Part shown: piece after piece, positions 16,407-26,802 of the stretch
Position numbering within the stretch: position 1 is the first letter of the stretch
How the letters are laid out: every line of letters starts with the position of its first letter
Assembly: GCA_013327885.1 (NCBI GenBank)
Contig: JABUMY010000014.1
Span: forward strand, 62,001-126,000
DNA: 64,000 nt
Direction of reading: 5' to 3'
DNA from: Flavisolibacter longurius
Lineage (GTDB): Bacteria > Bacteroidota > Bacteroidia > Chitinophagales > Chitinophagaceae
The notes under the pieces: generated by a model
Seen by the model: the letters and a program-made list of their open reading frames with translations, nothing else
Told to the model about the DNA's origin: nothing
Databases searched by the model: none
Position numbers and translations under genes: made by a program

Positions 16407-17807
16407 TTACTTCCCTTTCCCGGAGAAGATGATCCGTAATGTGTGCAGCATAATTTTAAAGTCCAGCAGTAAGGAAATGTTCTCTAGATACACCAGGTCA
16501 AATTTGCAACGTTCGATCATCTGCTGCACATTTTCGGCGTAGCCAAACTGCACCATACCCCAGGAAGTAAGGCCTGGCTTCAGCTTCAGCAAGTATTTGT
16601 AATACGGGTATTGCGCAACGACCTGGTCGATGTAAAAGCGACGCTCCGGTCGAGGTCCCACCAGGCTCATATCGCCGCGGATAATGTTCCAAAGCTGCGG
16701 CAGTTCATCCAGCCGCCATTTGCGCATCACCCGTCCCCAACCGGTAATACGGGGATCGTTGTCCGAAGAAAGCGCTGGCCCGCCCTTTTCCGCATCGGTA
16801 TACATCGACCGGAATTTGTAGAGCATAAACGGCCGTCCTTTGTAACCGATCCGCTCCTGCCGGTAAAAAATACTGCCTTTAGAGGACAGTCGCACCCGGA
16901 TAGCGATATACAGCATCAGCGGCAGCAAGATCACCAGCGCAAACAAGGCCGCGCAAAAATCGATCACCCGCTTGATGTTTAGTTGCCAGTCGGGCATGGT
17001 TCCTGTTTGCAGATCGGTAAGTACAGCGCCAAACACATTTACGGGTCTCACTGCACCAGAAAGAATATCCATCACATTGGCTTCACTTTTTACCGCCACA
17101 TCTTTTTCCGACAGCCGGCCCAGCAAGCTTTCCAGCAAGGGCTGGCTTCTTTTTTCAACGGCCAGCACTACCAGCTTTACGTCTTTTTCTTCGATCACCT
17201 TTTCCAGGCTATCGGTATCACCCAGCACCGGTATTTCTTTCAGCCCGCTAAAGCGATCGCCAAGAACAGGGGTCAAAAAACCAATCACCCGGTAGCCTTC
17301 TTCCGCCAGTTGGCGGCTTGCTTCGCGGTGAACCCTAGCCGTTTGGTGCGGCGTGCCAATGATGATGGCATTAAAGCGAATGATCTGCCCCACCAGTTGC
17401 CGCTTGGCGATGCCAAGCAACGATAGTCTGCCCGCCAGGGTAAAGAACAGGTGCAGCAACAGCAGGGTGAAATAAGCGGCGTAGTAATAATTGCTGCTTG
17501 CTTTGTTATCGTTCAGCACTACGAGGAAGAAAAGTATCGTGCAACCGATCAGCGAAAGTATAAACGCGTTGGTGGCTTCGGCGAGCCGCGATTTTTTGTA
17601 CACCGGTCCGTAGGAACCAACAAGGGCATACAGGAGCAGCCAGCCGGCCGGCACCAGCAAAACGCCCAGCCAAAAAAAGAGATCGGTGGTTAACGGTTCC
17701 TGCAGCAGTTCTTGACGGGCAAGGGTAAAAAGGCACCAGGCAATGGCTGCGCTGGCATAATCAGCCAGGGCATACCAAAGGGGCGGGATGTATTTTTTAA
17801 ATGCCAT
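16407..17807 (-). CDS. Exopolysaccharide polyprenyl-phosphate sugar phosphotransferase (WcaJ/WbaP-like)
   Basis: A 466-residue initiating glycosyltransferase that moves a sugar-1-phosphate onto undecaprenyl phosphate at the inner membrane. Several N-terminal hydrophobic helices (about 10-130) precede a Rossmann-like CoA-binding-type middle domain ([13 protein letters not shown]). The C-terminal bacterial sugar transferase domain has a membrane helix near 285-305, [33 protein letters not shown] and SLVGPRPER. The start at [11 protein letters not shown] (17807) is chosen: it leaves a 4-base gap to the upstream Gfo/Idh gene, whereas the longer frame would overlap it. The two genes are almost certainly one transcript. 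No other capsule gene is nearby. Confidence 0.9.
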   Translation of the reverse strand: MAFKKYIPPLWYALADYASAAIAWCLFTLARQELLQEPLTTDLFFWLGVLLVPAGWLLLYALVGSYGPVYKKSRLAEATNAFILSLIGCTILFFLVVLNDNKASSNYYYAAYFTLLLLHLFFTLAGRLSLLGIAKRQLVGQIIRFNAIIIGTPHQTARVHREASRQLAEEGYRVIGFLTPVLGDRFSGLKEIPVLGDTDSLEKVIEEKDVKLVVLAVEKRSQPLLESLLGRLSEKDVAVKSEANVMDILSGAVRPVNVFGAVLTDLQTGTMPDWQLNIKRVIDFCAALFALVILLPLMLYIAIRVRLSSKGSIFYRQERIGYKGRPFMLYKFRSMYTDAEKGGPALSSDNDPRITGWGRVMRKWRLDELPQLWNIIRGDMSLVGPRPERRFYIDQVVAQYPYYKYLLKLKPGLTSWGMVQFGYAENVQQMIERCKFDLVYLENISLLLDFKIMLHTLRIIFSGKGK

Positions 17808-17811
17808 TGCA

Positions 17812-18786
17812 CTATTGCGAGACCCGGTTAAAACTGATCTTTTGCAGGATCTGGTGGGCCACTTCAAGGGCACGGTAACCGTCAATTTCGTTTACCCGTG
17901 GCTGTTGGTCTGCTGCAATGGCCTGTACAAACTCCTCCAGCTCTTTGTGAATGGCGTTAACGTCGGGTACGGGCGGATTGGCAATGGCAATCGTTTTTTT
18001 GCCGGCCTGCGTTTCAATATCAAACGCAAACACATTCTCATCGCTATCTTCTTTCAGCTTGATGACCTCTGTTTTCTTTTCGAGGAAATCGATAGAGATA
18101 TAAGCGTCTTTTTGAAAGAGACGCATCTTGCGCATTTTTTTAATGGAGATGCGGCTGGAGGTAAGATTAGCCACGCAGCCGTTGTTGAACTCAATGCGAA
18201 CGTTGGCAATGTCCGGTGTATCGGTCAGCACGGCCACGCCGCTGGCAGAAATGTTCTTCACATCACTTTTCACCAGGCTAAGAATGGCATCGATATCGTG
18301 GATCATCAGGTCGAGGATCACACTTACCTCGGTACCCCTTGGGTTGAATTGCGCCAGGCGATGTACCTCGATGAACATGGGCGAAAGACCCAGGGATTGC
18401 GCTGCCAGGAAGGCCGGGTTGTAGCGCTCCACATGTCCCACCTGGAACTTTATCTTGGACTCCTGCACGAGCTTTACTAGCTCTTTGGCTTCGTCGATGG
18501 AGTTGGCCATGGGCTTTTCCACAAACACATGCTTTCCTTTTTTGATGGCCTTTTCGCAAAGGGCAAAATGATATTGCGTGGGTGTTACCACGTCGATGGC
18601 GTCAGCGGCATCAATAAGGGCATCTTCGGTGGCAAACCGGGTGATGCCGTAAGTTTCTTCCACCGCTTTGGCCGTGGCATCATCGGGCTCAAAAAAGCCA
18701 ACCAGTTCCGCTCCGTTGATCTCTTTCCAGTTGTTCAGGTGAAACTTTCCCAAATGGCCCGTACCAAATACACCAATTTTTAGCAT
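17812..18786 (-). CDS. Gfo/Idh/MocA family oxidoreductase
   Basis: A 324-residue NAD(P)-dependent sugar-type dehydrogenase. The N-terminal Rossmann domain begins at once with LKIGVFGTGHLGKFH (GxGxxG), continues with DVVTPTQYHF and the family-typical HVFVEKPMA, where the lysine is catalytic. The C-terminal domain (about 125-320) forms the substrate site, with the conserved HDIDAIL near residue 165. It is co-transcribed with the downstream sugar transferase (4-base gap), which suggests it makes or modifies the nucleotide sugar used for surface polysaccharide, as WbpB/WlbA-type relatives do (inference). A perfect -7 box ends four bases before the ATG, so the mRNA should be leaderless. Confidence 0.9.
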   Translation of the reverse strand: MLKIGVFGTGHLGKFHLNNWKEINGAELVGFFEPDDATAKAVEETYGITRFATEDALIDAADAIDVVTPTQYHFALCEKAIKKGKHVFVEKPMANSIDEAKELVKLVQESKIKFQVGHVERYNPAFLAAQSLGLSPMFIEVHRLAQFNPRGTEVSVILDLMIHDIDAILSLVKSDVKNISASGVAVLTDTPDIANVRIEFNNGCVANLTSSRISIKKMRKMRLFQKDAYISIDFLEKKTEVIKLKEDSDENVFAFDIETQAGKKTIAIANPPVPDVNAIHKELEEFVQAIAADQQPRVNEIDGYRALEVAHQILQKISFNRVSQ

Positions 18787-18790
18787 GGCT

Positions 18791-18798
18791 CAAAGATA
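18791..18798 (-). promoter_or_regulatory. -7 box TATCTTTG immediately before the Gfo/Idh start codon
   Basis: On the minus strand TATCTTTG is separated from the ATG at 18786 by only four bases. With the usual 5-8 base spacing to the start point, transcription would begin at or within a base or two of the start codon. No obvious TTG is seen at the -33 position. Confidence 0.55.
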
Positions 18799-19005
18799 GG
18801 TTGCGCCGCAACAGCGATTGAGGAAGAATGTTTTAGCATGGAGTGGCCTGTGCAAAAGCTGTGAAAAGAAGAAAAGCGCCATCTGCCAATTGTAGTGAAG
18901 CTTTGCCGGATCAAAATGTACAGGTGTTCAAATGCATCGCCCCATTGCAAAAGCGGCACTTGTTTAATACCTTGCGTCCCGCGATCAACCCCAACTAACT
19001 GTTTC

Positions 19006-22000
19006 ATGAAAAAAGGCTTTTGCGCAATCGTTCTGCTTTTCTTTCACCTGTTTGTCTCCGGTCAAACGATCACCGCCAATGGCCCTACGAGTTTTTGCGA
19101 AGGGAGGAATGTTACTCTTACCCTGAATAATCCACCGGCCGGCAGAATCCAGTGGACACGCGATGGAACAAACATTCCAGCGGCAAATAATCCAACCTAT
19201 GTTGTTTTGCAAACAGGAAACTATGCTGTTACCGTAGCGGACACCTTGCGTTATGGACCGGTCCAGGTAACCGTTTTTGACAATCCAAAAGCAGGATTCA
19301 CGTTTACTCCCAATAACCAGTGCAGCAACACGCCGGTTTCTTTTACCAATACATCAACCGGAAGTGGTTTAACCTATAACTGGAATTTTGATGATCCCGC
19401 ATCCGGCTCCAACAACAGTTCTACGCTGGCAAATCCTGTACATCATTTTGTTGGTTCACCTTCTAATGGCAACCAAACATTCTCAGTCCGGTTGATTGTC
19501 TCCAATCCAAATGGTTGTCGTGATACGTTCACGACCAATGTTCGTACAACGTCACCCAGCACTATTTTGTCGGGACCCAATACGACCAACTACAACGGGC
19601 AGTTGTATTTTACCCAGTGCTCGCAGGCTACAACAGCAGACTTTAGTTTTTATAACACATCTCAAAATAATAATAGCAATACTAATTTCAGGATCATCTG
19701 GGGCGACAACACTCCGGATTATGTTTCGACAAGCTTTGAAACCAGCAATCCTGTTTCGCATACGTATGGACTTGGTGATTTCCGTCTTCGCTTTATCGTC
19801 ACCAATTCCAGCGGATGCAAAGACACAGGGTTTTACAATGTTTTCGTTGGCTCCAATCCTGCCGTTGGGCTGGAAAATCCCGGCAATACAACCATCTGCA
19901 CGGGCACCTCGCTCACGTTTCCCATTTCAGGTACAGGATCAAATCCTTCGAGCACGGTTTATACAGTAAGTTTTAACGATGGCAGCCAAGCCGTCACTTT
20001 TCCTCATCCAGCGCCGGCAGACATTACACATACATTCAATATCGGCTCATGCCGCACCAACAGCGGCTCTTATGCCAACTCGTTTGCTGCCACCATCACG
20101 GCTTCCAATCCCTGCCTGACTTCTTCAGCCACCGTGTCACCCATCTATGTTTCTGAAAAACCAAAAATGGGATTCAGTATCACCCCGCACGATACTGTAT
20201 GCGTTAATACAACCGTGAGAGCTACCAACACAAGCGGCTCGATTGATTACGTCATCAATGGCAATTGTTCAGACGGCAAATCAGTATGGTCCGTTTCTCC
20301 GGCGACAGGTTGGACTGTTGCCAGTGGCTCACTCGGAAGCGACAATGGCATCAGCAATCCCAATGTATGGACCAGCGGAACGGCAACGGTGGGTTTTAAC
20401 TTTACCACGCCGGGAACCTATACGATCAAGCTGAAAGGAGGAAATCAAAACTGCGGCATTGATTCTTCTACAAGGGTAATTTGTGTAACTGCAGCACCTG
20501 TTGCCGCATTTAACGTCAATGCAACAGAGGGTTGTTCGCCCTTAAATATCACTACTAAAAATCTATCTAATACACCCTCATGCGGCGTCAATACCTACCA
20601 GTGGGCAGTGACCTATTCCAATGCATCAGGCTGTACACCAACCACTGCTGATTATAGCTATACGAATGGAACGAACGCTACTTCATTCGAGCCTCAATTC
20701 CGGTTCAACAATCCTGGTGTTTACACCATTAGCCTGGTAACAAGAAATTCAAATGGGCTTTGCAGTTCGGTGGCGGTAAGCAGAACGATTACCATTAAAG
20801 CCAGACCCCAAGCCACCATCACGGCGCCAGTTGCCGTTTGCCAGAACGGCGCCATCAACCCAACGGCGGTGGTCAACAACTGCTACGCAACCACAGCGGC
20901 AACGTATTCGTGGCGGTTCCCGGGCGGATCTCCCGCCAGTTCTACCGCAGCCAGTCCCGGATCTATTACTTACGCCACGGCAGGCACTTATACCATTGAA
21001 CTGGATGTAACCAATGAATGCGGAACTACCTCCGTTACCCGCAGCCTCACTGTAAACCCGGCACCGGATGTTACCGTACCGGCCGATAAAGTTTTTTGTG
21101 CCGGCGAACGAAGCCTGACCATTCCTTTTACAAGTTCTGTTCCTACGGCAACGTTTGCCTGGACCAACAGCAATACCGCCATCGGCCTGCCGGCGAGTGG
21201 AAGTGGCAGCCTGCCTTCCTTCCAGGCTCAAAACAACACCGGCTCGCCTCTGGCGGCAATCATTACGGTAACGCCAACCAGCGGCTGCTCGGGAACTGCC
21301 AAAACATTTTCCATAACGGTCAACCCACGACCGGCCAAGCCCGCCGTTGTGCGGCCCGTGCAGTATTGCCTAAGCGAAACCGCCACCCCCCTTTTGGCGA
21401 CTGCCTTAGCCGGCAACAGCCTGCACTGGTACACAGCCTACCCACTTGCCGGTGAAAGCAGCACGGCGCCAACACCGTCGACGGCAACCGCGGGCACTAC
21501 AAATTATTATGTGACGCAAAGCAACGGCTACACCTGCCAAAGCGATACGGCCATCATTGCCGTAACCATTCTGCCACGCTTCACCAACAATACCATTGGC
21601 CGCGACCAGACCATCTGTAGCGGCAGCGCCGCAGATGCGTTGCGAACCGAAGGTGTGCTCAGCGGCGCCTCGGGAGTGTATGCTTACCAATGGCTGCAGT
21701 CGACCGACGGTGGCGTTACCTGGACAACCATCAGCGGTGCGACGTCTGCGCTGTATAATCCCGGCGCCATCAGTGCAAACAGCCAGTACCGGCGCCTGGT
21801 GCGGAGCGGCGCTTGTTCCGACACGTCCAATGCGGTTAGCATCACAGTGTTGGGAAGCCTGACCGGCAATACGGTTTCGGCACCGCAAACGGTTTGTGCC
21901 GGTACAAGCCCTAATGCGCTTACAGGCGATGTGCCCGTTGGCGGCAACGGCAGCTTTCGTTACCAATGGCAGCAGTCGGGTAACAACAGCACCTGGGCTG

Positions 22001-25000
22001 ATATCCCCGGCGCAACTGCGGCCGGTTACCAGCCCCCGGCACTTTACACCACAACCTATTACCGCAGGCGGGTGATCAGCGGTGAATGCCAGGCAGCTTC
22101 CGCTTCCGTCGCCGTGACCGTTACTCCTATTCCTGTGCTCCAAACTGTGACAGACAAAACCTATTGCAATGGCGCTACCACCGGTACCATTGCATTTACA
22201 TCTACCCCGGCGGCTGTTACCAACTGGGTCAATGACAATGGGGCTATCGGGCTGGGACCCAACGGCACAGGCAACCTGGCGCCGTTTACAGCCACCAATG
22301 GCGCCAATCCAAAAATTCCGCTCTTTGCCACCATCAAAGCAGCGCCTTCCCTCACGGCTAATGGCGCTACCTGTTATGGCGATACGGTCTCATTCCGCAT
22401 GATCGTATTGCCCTCCATTGCGGTGTCGCCCATCCGGGATACGGCTTTGTGTACCGGACAAACCGTTCCGGCCTTCACGCCGTTACCGGATACAGGTAGT
22501 TATTCCGGCATGGCGGTTTCGTACCGCTGGACGGTAAGCGGCAGCGGGATCAACCTTGTCAGTGGTAACGGTTCGCAGATACCCGGCTATACCGCCACCA
22601 ATAACGGCAGCAACGACCTAACGGCTACCATCACCCTGACACCGCAATACAGCTACAACGGCGTAAGCTGTGATGGCATTCCCACTTTGTTCAGGGTGAC
22701 CGTAAAACCCGCCACTGCCGGCGCCAATGCGGGTGCCGACCAGGTCCTTTGTGCCCAGTCAACAGCTACGCTCAATGCTGGTTTTGTTAACGGCACGGCG
22801 GGGGTTTGGTCGCAGGTGGGTAGTGGCGCTAACATTACCAATCCTGCTTCCAATAACACAACAGTTACCGGTCTCCTTCCGGGAACGGTGTACAAATTCG
22901 TTTGGACGCAAAGCGGCTTTGCTTCCTGCCCGGCCAGCACCGATACCGTTGTGATCGACAACAAACCACCGCTTGTAAACAAGATCGATACCGCTACAAG
23001 AACTGTCTGCGCCGGTACCCAGATCAACCTTGCCGGTTTTGCCGCAACAGGAGGCGGAAATCCTCCCAGCTACCAATGGCAACTATCCACCGATGGCATC
23101 AACTTCGCCAATATACCCGCCGCCACTGCGCAAAATCACAGCATCAGCCCAACAGCAACAGTATGGCTGCGGCGATTTGTTTCGTCCCAGCCCTGCAGCG
23201 GCTTTTCCGATACGGTGAAGATCAATGTGCAACCACCGCTTAGCAACAACAACATCAGCGCTGATGCCACCATTTGTATTGGCCTGGTTGCGCCAACCAT
23301 TACAGGCACATTGCCCGCAGGCGGCAATAACCAATTTACCTACCAATGGCAACAAAGTACCAACAGTGGTGTTACCTGGACGGATATTCCTTCGACCAAT
23401 ACAGTGAGTTATTCACCGGGGGCTATTACAGAAACAACGCTTTATCGCCGGGTGGTTTCTACGGACCTCTGTAGCGGCAATTTTGGCTCAACCAGCAATA
23501 CCGTTACCATTACCGTCAACCCCGATGCAAAGGCAGCATTCCAACCTTCATCCACCGTTCAATGTGCGCCTTTTGCTATCACCCCAGCCGTTATCAATCT
23601 GCAACCTTCCCCGGCCAACAGCCAGTACCTGTGGTATGCCGATGAGGCTCTTATCGGCAGCGGACCAGCCTTCCCCGGTTATACCATCGCGGGTGAAAAC
23701 GACTCGGTGACCATCAAGCTGAAAGTGCTTTCGGCCTTTGGCTGTAAAAGCGACTCCTTATCCTACCAATTTAAAACGCCCAAAACACCTTCGCCTTCGT
23801 TTACCCTGAGCGAAACCGTTGGTTGCGGACCGCTGACGGTGAATATCACTAATACCAGCACCTACATCAACGAGTTTACCTATGCCTGGGATTTTGGCAA
23901 CGGGCAAACATCCACCGCCGTGCAGCCGCCGGCCGTAACCTTCGCTCCCAACCCGCAGTCCGGCGATACCACCTACACCATCACGCTGCACGTGTTCTCT
24001 CCCTGCGATACATTAAGCTTTACCCGCAGCGTACGGGTCAAGTCTGCACCCAAAGCGCTTTTCACCCCGGTGAAAACCATTGGCTGCTCACCCATGCAGG
24101 CGGTATTCCGCAACCATTCCAAAGGCTTGAACAATACCTACCATTGGGACTTTGGCGACGGCACTACGTTCTCTACCACATCGGCCGATTCAGTGATGCA
24201 CACGTATAACGTGGGCCGTGTAGATACATTCTATGTAAAGCTGGTGGCGGAGAATGAGTGCGGACGGGACTCGCTACAGTACGCCATCGTGGTTTCGCCC
24301 AACACGGTGAAGCTGAATTTCGCGGTGAACGGCACCGAACATTTCGGGTGCACACCACATACCGTTGCTTTCATCAACAACACCAGCGGTGCCAGCACCT
24401 TCCAATGGAATTTCGGCGATGGCAATATCCTTAGCACTACCAAGAACATCGACACGGTTTACCATACCTATCAATCGCCGGGACGCTATGCCGTGCAAAT
24501 ACGGGCTTTCAACAGTTGTTCCGATACAACGGCCACGGAATACATCACGGTCTATCCAAAACCGAAAGCGGCTTTTTCTGTAGATAAGAACGCGGCCTGC
24601 ATTGGCGATTCGCTCCACTTCACCAACCTCTCCGACAGCGCTACGTCTTACCGCTGGCATTTTGGTGATGGCAGAACAAGCACCGTGGTGAATCCAAACC
24701 ACCGGTACAACAACCCCGGTATCTATACCGTGCGGCTTATTATCTACCGCAACAATCCTTCGGGCAATATTTGTATCGACAGCGTGGACCAGCAGGTAGA
24801 AATCAGCGATTCGCTGCCAGGAAACTTTAGCGCCACGGGCTTGGTAGGACAGTGTGCGCCGTTCACAGTAACCTTTGTCAATGGAAACAGGCCTTCGGTA
24901 ACAACGACCTGGGATTTTGGCGACGGTACCACGGGCCGCGGCGACAGCATTGTGCATACCTATGCTGCCTTTGGAACCTATACTGTTTCGCTTACGACAA

Positions 25001-26796
25001 CCGTACCGGGTGGCTGTACCTATACCAGTCAAAAAACGGTGCGGGTGCTGGGGCCGGGCGGAAGCCTGCGCTATACCGGCGGCTTTAACTGCATGCCCAA
25101 CACGGTGCAACTGCAGGCCGTGGCCAGCAATACCGACAGTTATGTTTGGGATTTTGGCGATGGCACGGTGCTGGCCACCACAGCGCAAACCGTTTACCAC
25201 CAATACAAAGAACCGGGGCTTTACCTGCCTTCGGTAACACTGAAAAATAACGCCGGTTGTGCCTTCCCGTTAAAAGGTGTTGACACCATACGGGTTGACC
25301 GCATCCTGGCCGGCTTTACTTCGGTGCAGCAAACCTCCTGTGGTAGTACGCTGGTTTCTTTCCGCGATACGTCGAAAGTGTTTTTTAGCAAAGCATCTGT
25401 AAAATGGGTGTTTGGCGATGGCACCACCGGCGACGGCCTTTCGGCAACGCACCAGTACACCGCATCAGGCACTTACCCCGTGGAGATGATCGTGTACAGC
25501 AACAGCGGCTGCAGCGATACGGTGCGGAAGGCCCTCACCGTCCAGGTGAATAGCCAGCCGGTAGCCAGCATTACCGCCAGTGCAGACGGCTGCACCGGCA
25601 GGGACATCGTCTTTACTTCCAACGTGCAATCCACTGACGCCATCGGGTTGCGCCGGTGGACACTTTCTAACGGCGCATCGGCCAGCGGCTCGCAGTTCAG
25701 TTACCGCTTTCTCAACCCCGGCAGGTACACGCTGCAGTTTATTGCCGGCACGGTCAAAGGTTGTTACGATACCACCACACATACCATCACTATCAATCCC
25801 AGTCCAGATGTAAGGGTCAGTGCCGGTGGCAATCTTTGCCTGGGCAGCGTGATGCCACTCACGGCCAGTGGCGCCAGCAGCTACCAGTGGCGGCCGTTGG
25901 AGGGATTGAGCTGTTACACCTGTCCGTCAACGTTAGCTTCGCCAAAGGTAACTACGCCGTATGTGGTGGAAGGCCGCAACAGCTTTGGCTGTGTTGATTA
26001 CGATACCGCGGTGATCACCGTTATTCAGCCCTTACGGATGACGGTCTCCGGCAACGATTCGATTTGTATCGGCCAGTCGGCACCACTGCTGGTGAGCGGC
26101 GCTACAAACTATAGTTGGTCGCCGGCCATTGGCCTGAGCAGCACAACAGTCTCCAACCCCATTGCCACACCGCAGACCACCACCACCTACCGCGTGGTGG
26201 GCTACGATGGCTTTAACTGCTTTACCGATACGGCATTTTTAACCGTGGCTGTTGGCGATTATCCCACGGTTGACCTTGGACCCGACCTGAGCCTGGCCGC
26301 CGGGACGCAGCACCCCCTGCAGTCGGTAATAACGGCAGGGCCTATCCGTAACTGGCTGTGGACACCGGCAATCGACCTTTCCTGCGCTACCTGCCCGTTG
26401 CCGGTAGCCAATATCAAAAAGGATATTTCTTACGCCGTAAACGTGACTACAGCTTACGGCTGTTCGGCAACAGATACGGTCAGCATCAAGGTCTTCTGCG
26501 AGGAATCAGCGGTGTTTATTCCCAACGCCTTTACACCGGATGGCGATGGCATCAACGACATCCTGATGGTGCGTTCCAAAGGCGTGCAGGCCGTGAAGTA
26601 TTTCCGCATATTTAACCGCTGGGGCAACCTGGTGTTCGAGAAAAATAACTTTTCCCCCAACAACCCGCTGTATGCCTGGGATGGCAGGATCAACGGCGTG
26701 GCGGGTGGCCCCGATGTCTATGTCTATACCTGTGAAGTCATCTGTGAGAATGGCACTTCGTTCACCTATAAAGGAAACGTTTCGATCATCAAATAG
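19006..26796 (+). CDS. Giant PKD/Ig-repeat surface protein with type B T9SS sorting domain (2596 aa)
   Basis: A Sec signal peptide (MKKGFCAIVLLFFHLFVSGQ) fixes the start at 19006; the frame is open further upstream but without signal. Then come Ig-like repeats rich in Thr/Asn/Ser and YQWQQS/TYYRR-type modules (about 640-1500). At least ten PKD-type motifs occur, for instance YAWDFGNGQ, YHWDFGDGT, FQWNFGDGN, YRWHFGDGR and YVWDFGDGT, mostly between 1600 and 2250. The last 90 residues are a gliding-motility/CHU_C type B sorting domain (FIPNAFTPDGDGINDIL, FRIFNRWGNLVFE, WDGRINGV). It is exported by the type IX system and displayed or released, probably for adhesion or gliding. The PorP/SprF gene follows after six bases. 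Confidence 0.93.
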   Translation: MKKGFCAIVLLFFHLFVSGQTITANGPTSFCEGRNVTLTLNNPPAGRIQWTRDGTNIPAANNPTYVVLQTGNYAVTVADTLRYGPVQVTVFDNPKAGFTFTPNNQCSNTPVSFTNTSTGSGLTYNWNFDDPASGSNNSSTLANPVHHFVGSPSNGNQTFSVRLIVSNPNGCRDTFTTNVRTTSPSTILSGPNTTNYNGQLYFTQCSQATTADFSFYNTSQNNNSNTNFRIIWGDNTPDYVSTSFETSNPVSHTYGLGDFRLRFIVTNSSGCKDTGFYNVFVGSNPAVGLENPGNTTICTGTSLTFPISGTGSNPSSTVYTVSFNDGSQAVTFPHPAPADITHTFNIGSCRTNSGSYANSFAATITASNPCLTSSATVSPIYVSEKPKMGFSITPHDTVCVNTTVRATNTSGSIDYVINGNCSDGKSVWSVSPATGWTVASGSLGSDNGISNPNVWTSGTATVGFNFTTPGTYTIKLKGGNQNCGIDSSTRVICVTAAPVAAFNVNATEGCSPLNITTKNLSNTPSCGVNTYQWAVTYSNASGCTPTTADYSYTNGTNATSFEPQFRFNNPGVYTISLVTRNSNGLCSSVAVSRTITIKARPQATITAPVAVCQNGAINPTAVVNNCYATTAATYSWRFPGGSPASSTAASPGSITYATAGTYTIELDVTNECGTTSVTRSLTVNPAPDVTVPADKVFCAGERSLTIPFTSSVPTATFAWTNSNTAIGLPASGSGSLPSFQAQNNTGSPLAAIITVTPTSGCSGTAKTFSITVNPRPAKPAVVRPVQYCLSETATPLLATALAGNSLHWYTAYPLAGESSTAPTPSTATAGTTNYYVTQSNGYTCQSDTAIIAVTILPRFTNNTIGRDQTICSGSAADALRTEGVLSGASGVYAYQWLQSTDGGVTWTTISGATSALYNPGAISANSQYRRLVRSGACSDTSNAVSITVLGSLTGNTVSAPQTVCAGTSPNALTGDVPVGGNGSFRYQWQQSGNNSTWADIPGATAAGYQPPALYTTTYYRRRVISGECQAASASVAVTVTPIPVLQTVTDKTYCNGATTGTIAFTSTPAAVTNWVNDNGAIGLGPNGTGNLAPFTATNGANPKIPLFATIKAAPSLTANGATCYGDTVSFRMIVLPSIAVSPIRDTALCTGQTVPAFTPLPDTGSYSGMAVSYRWTVSGSGINLVSGNGSQIPGYTATNNGSNDLTATITLTPQYSYNGVSCDGIPTLFRVTVKPATAGANAGADQVLCAQSTATLNAGFVNGTAGVWSQVGSGANITNPASNNTTVTGLLPGTVYKFVWTQSGFASCPASTDTVVIDNKPPLVNKIDTATRTVCAGTQINLAGFAATGGGNPPSYQWQLSTDGINFANIPAATAQNHSISPTATVWLRRFVSSQPCSGFSDTVKINVQPPLSNNNISADATICIGLVAPTITGTLPAGGNNQFTYQWQQSTNSGVTWTDIPSTNTVSYSPGAITETTLYRRVVSTDLCSGNFGSTSNTVTITVNPDAKAAFQPSSTVQCAPFAITPAVINLQPSPANSQYLWYADEALIGSGPAFPGYTIAGENDSVTIKLKVLSAFGCKSDSLSYQFKTPKTPSPSFTLSETVGCGPLTVNITNTSTYINEFTYAWDFGNGQTSTAVQPPAVTFAPNPQSGDTTYTITLHVFSPCDTLSFTRSVRVKSAPKALFTPVKTIGCSPMQAVFRNHSKGLNNTYHWDFGDGTTFSTTSADSVMHTYNVGRVDTFYVKLVAENECGRDSLQYAIVVSPNTVKLNFAVNGTEHFGCTPHTVAFINNTSGASTFQWNFGDGNILSTTKNIDTVYHTYQSPGRYAVQIRAFNSCSDTTATEYITVYPKPKAAFSVDKNAACIGDSLHFTNLSDSATSYRWHFGDGRTSTVVNPNHRYNNPGIYTVRLIIYRNNPSGNICIDSVDQQVEISDSLPGNFSATGLVGQCAPFTVTFVNGNRPSVTTTWDFGDGTTGRGDSIVHTYAAFGTYTVSLTTTVPGGCTYTSQKTVRVLGPGGSLRYTGGFNCMPNTVQLQAVASNTDSYVWDFGDGTVLATTAQTVYHQYKEPGLYLPSVTLKNNAGCAFPLKGVDTIRVDRILAGFTSVQQTSCGSTLVSFRDTSKVFFSKASVKWVFGDGTTGDGLSATHQYTASGTYPVEMIVYSNSGCSDTVRKALTVQVNSQPVASITASADGCTGRDIVFTSNVQSTDAIGLRRWTLSNGASASGSQFSYRFLNPGRYTLQFIAGTVKGCYDTTTHTITINPSPDVRVSAGGNLCLGSVMPLTASGASSYQWRPLEGLSCYTCPSTLASPKVTTPYVVEGRNSFGCVDYDTAVITVIQPLRMTVSGNDSICIGQSAPLLVSGATNYSWSPAIGLSSTTVSNPIATPQTTTTYRVVGYDGFNCFTDTAFLTVAVGDYPTVDLGPDLSLAAGTQHPLQSVITAGPIRNWLWTPAIDLSCATCPLPVANIKKDISYAVNVTTAYGCSATDTVSIKVFCEESAVFIPNAFTPDGDGINDILMVRSKGVQAVKYFRIFNRWGNLVFEKNNFSPNNPLYAWDGRINGVAGGPDVYVYTCEVICENGTSFTYKGNVSIIK

Positions 26797-26802
26797 TGTA
26801 GC

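Noticed and set aside
20749-25782. Several long minus-strand ORFs inside the giant PKD gene
   Set aside because: They are G/R/A-rich shadows of the Thr/Asn/Ser-rich coding strand with no signal, domain or gaps consistent with genes.
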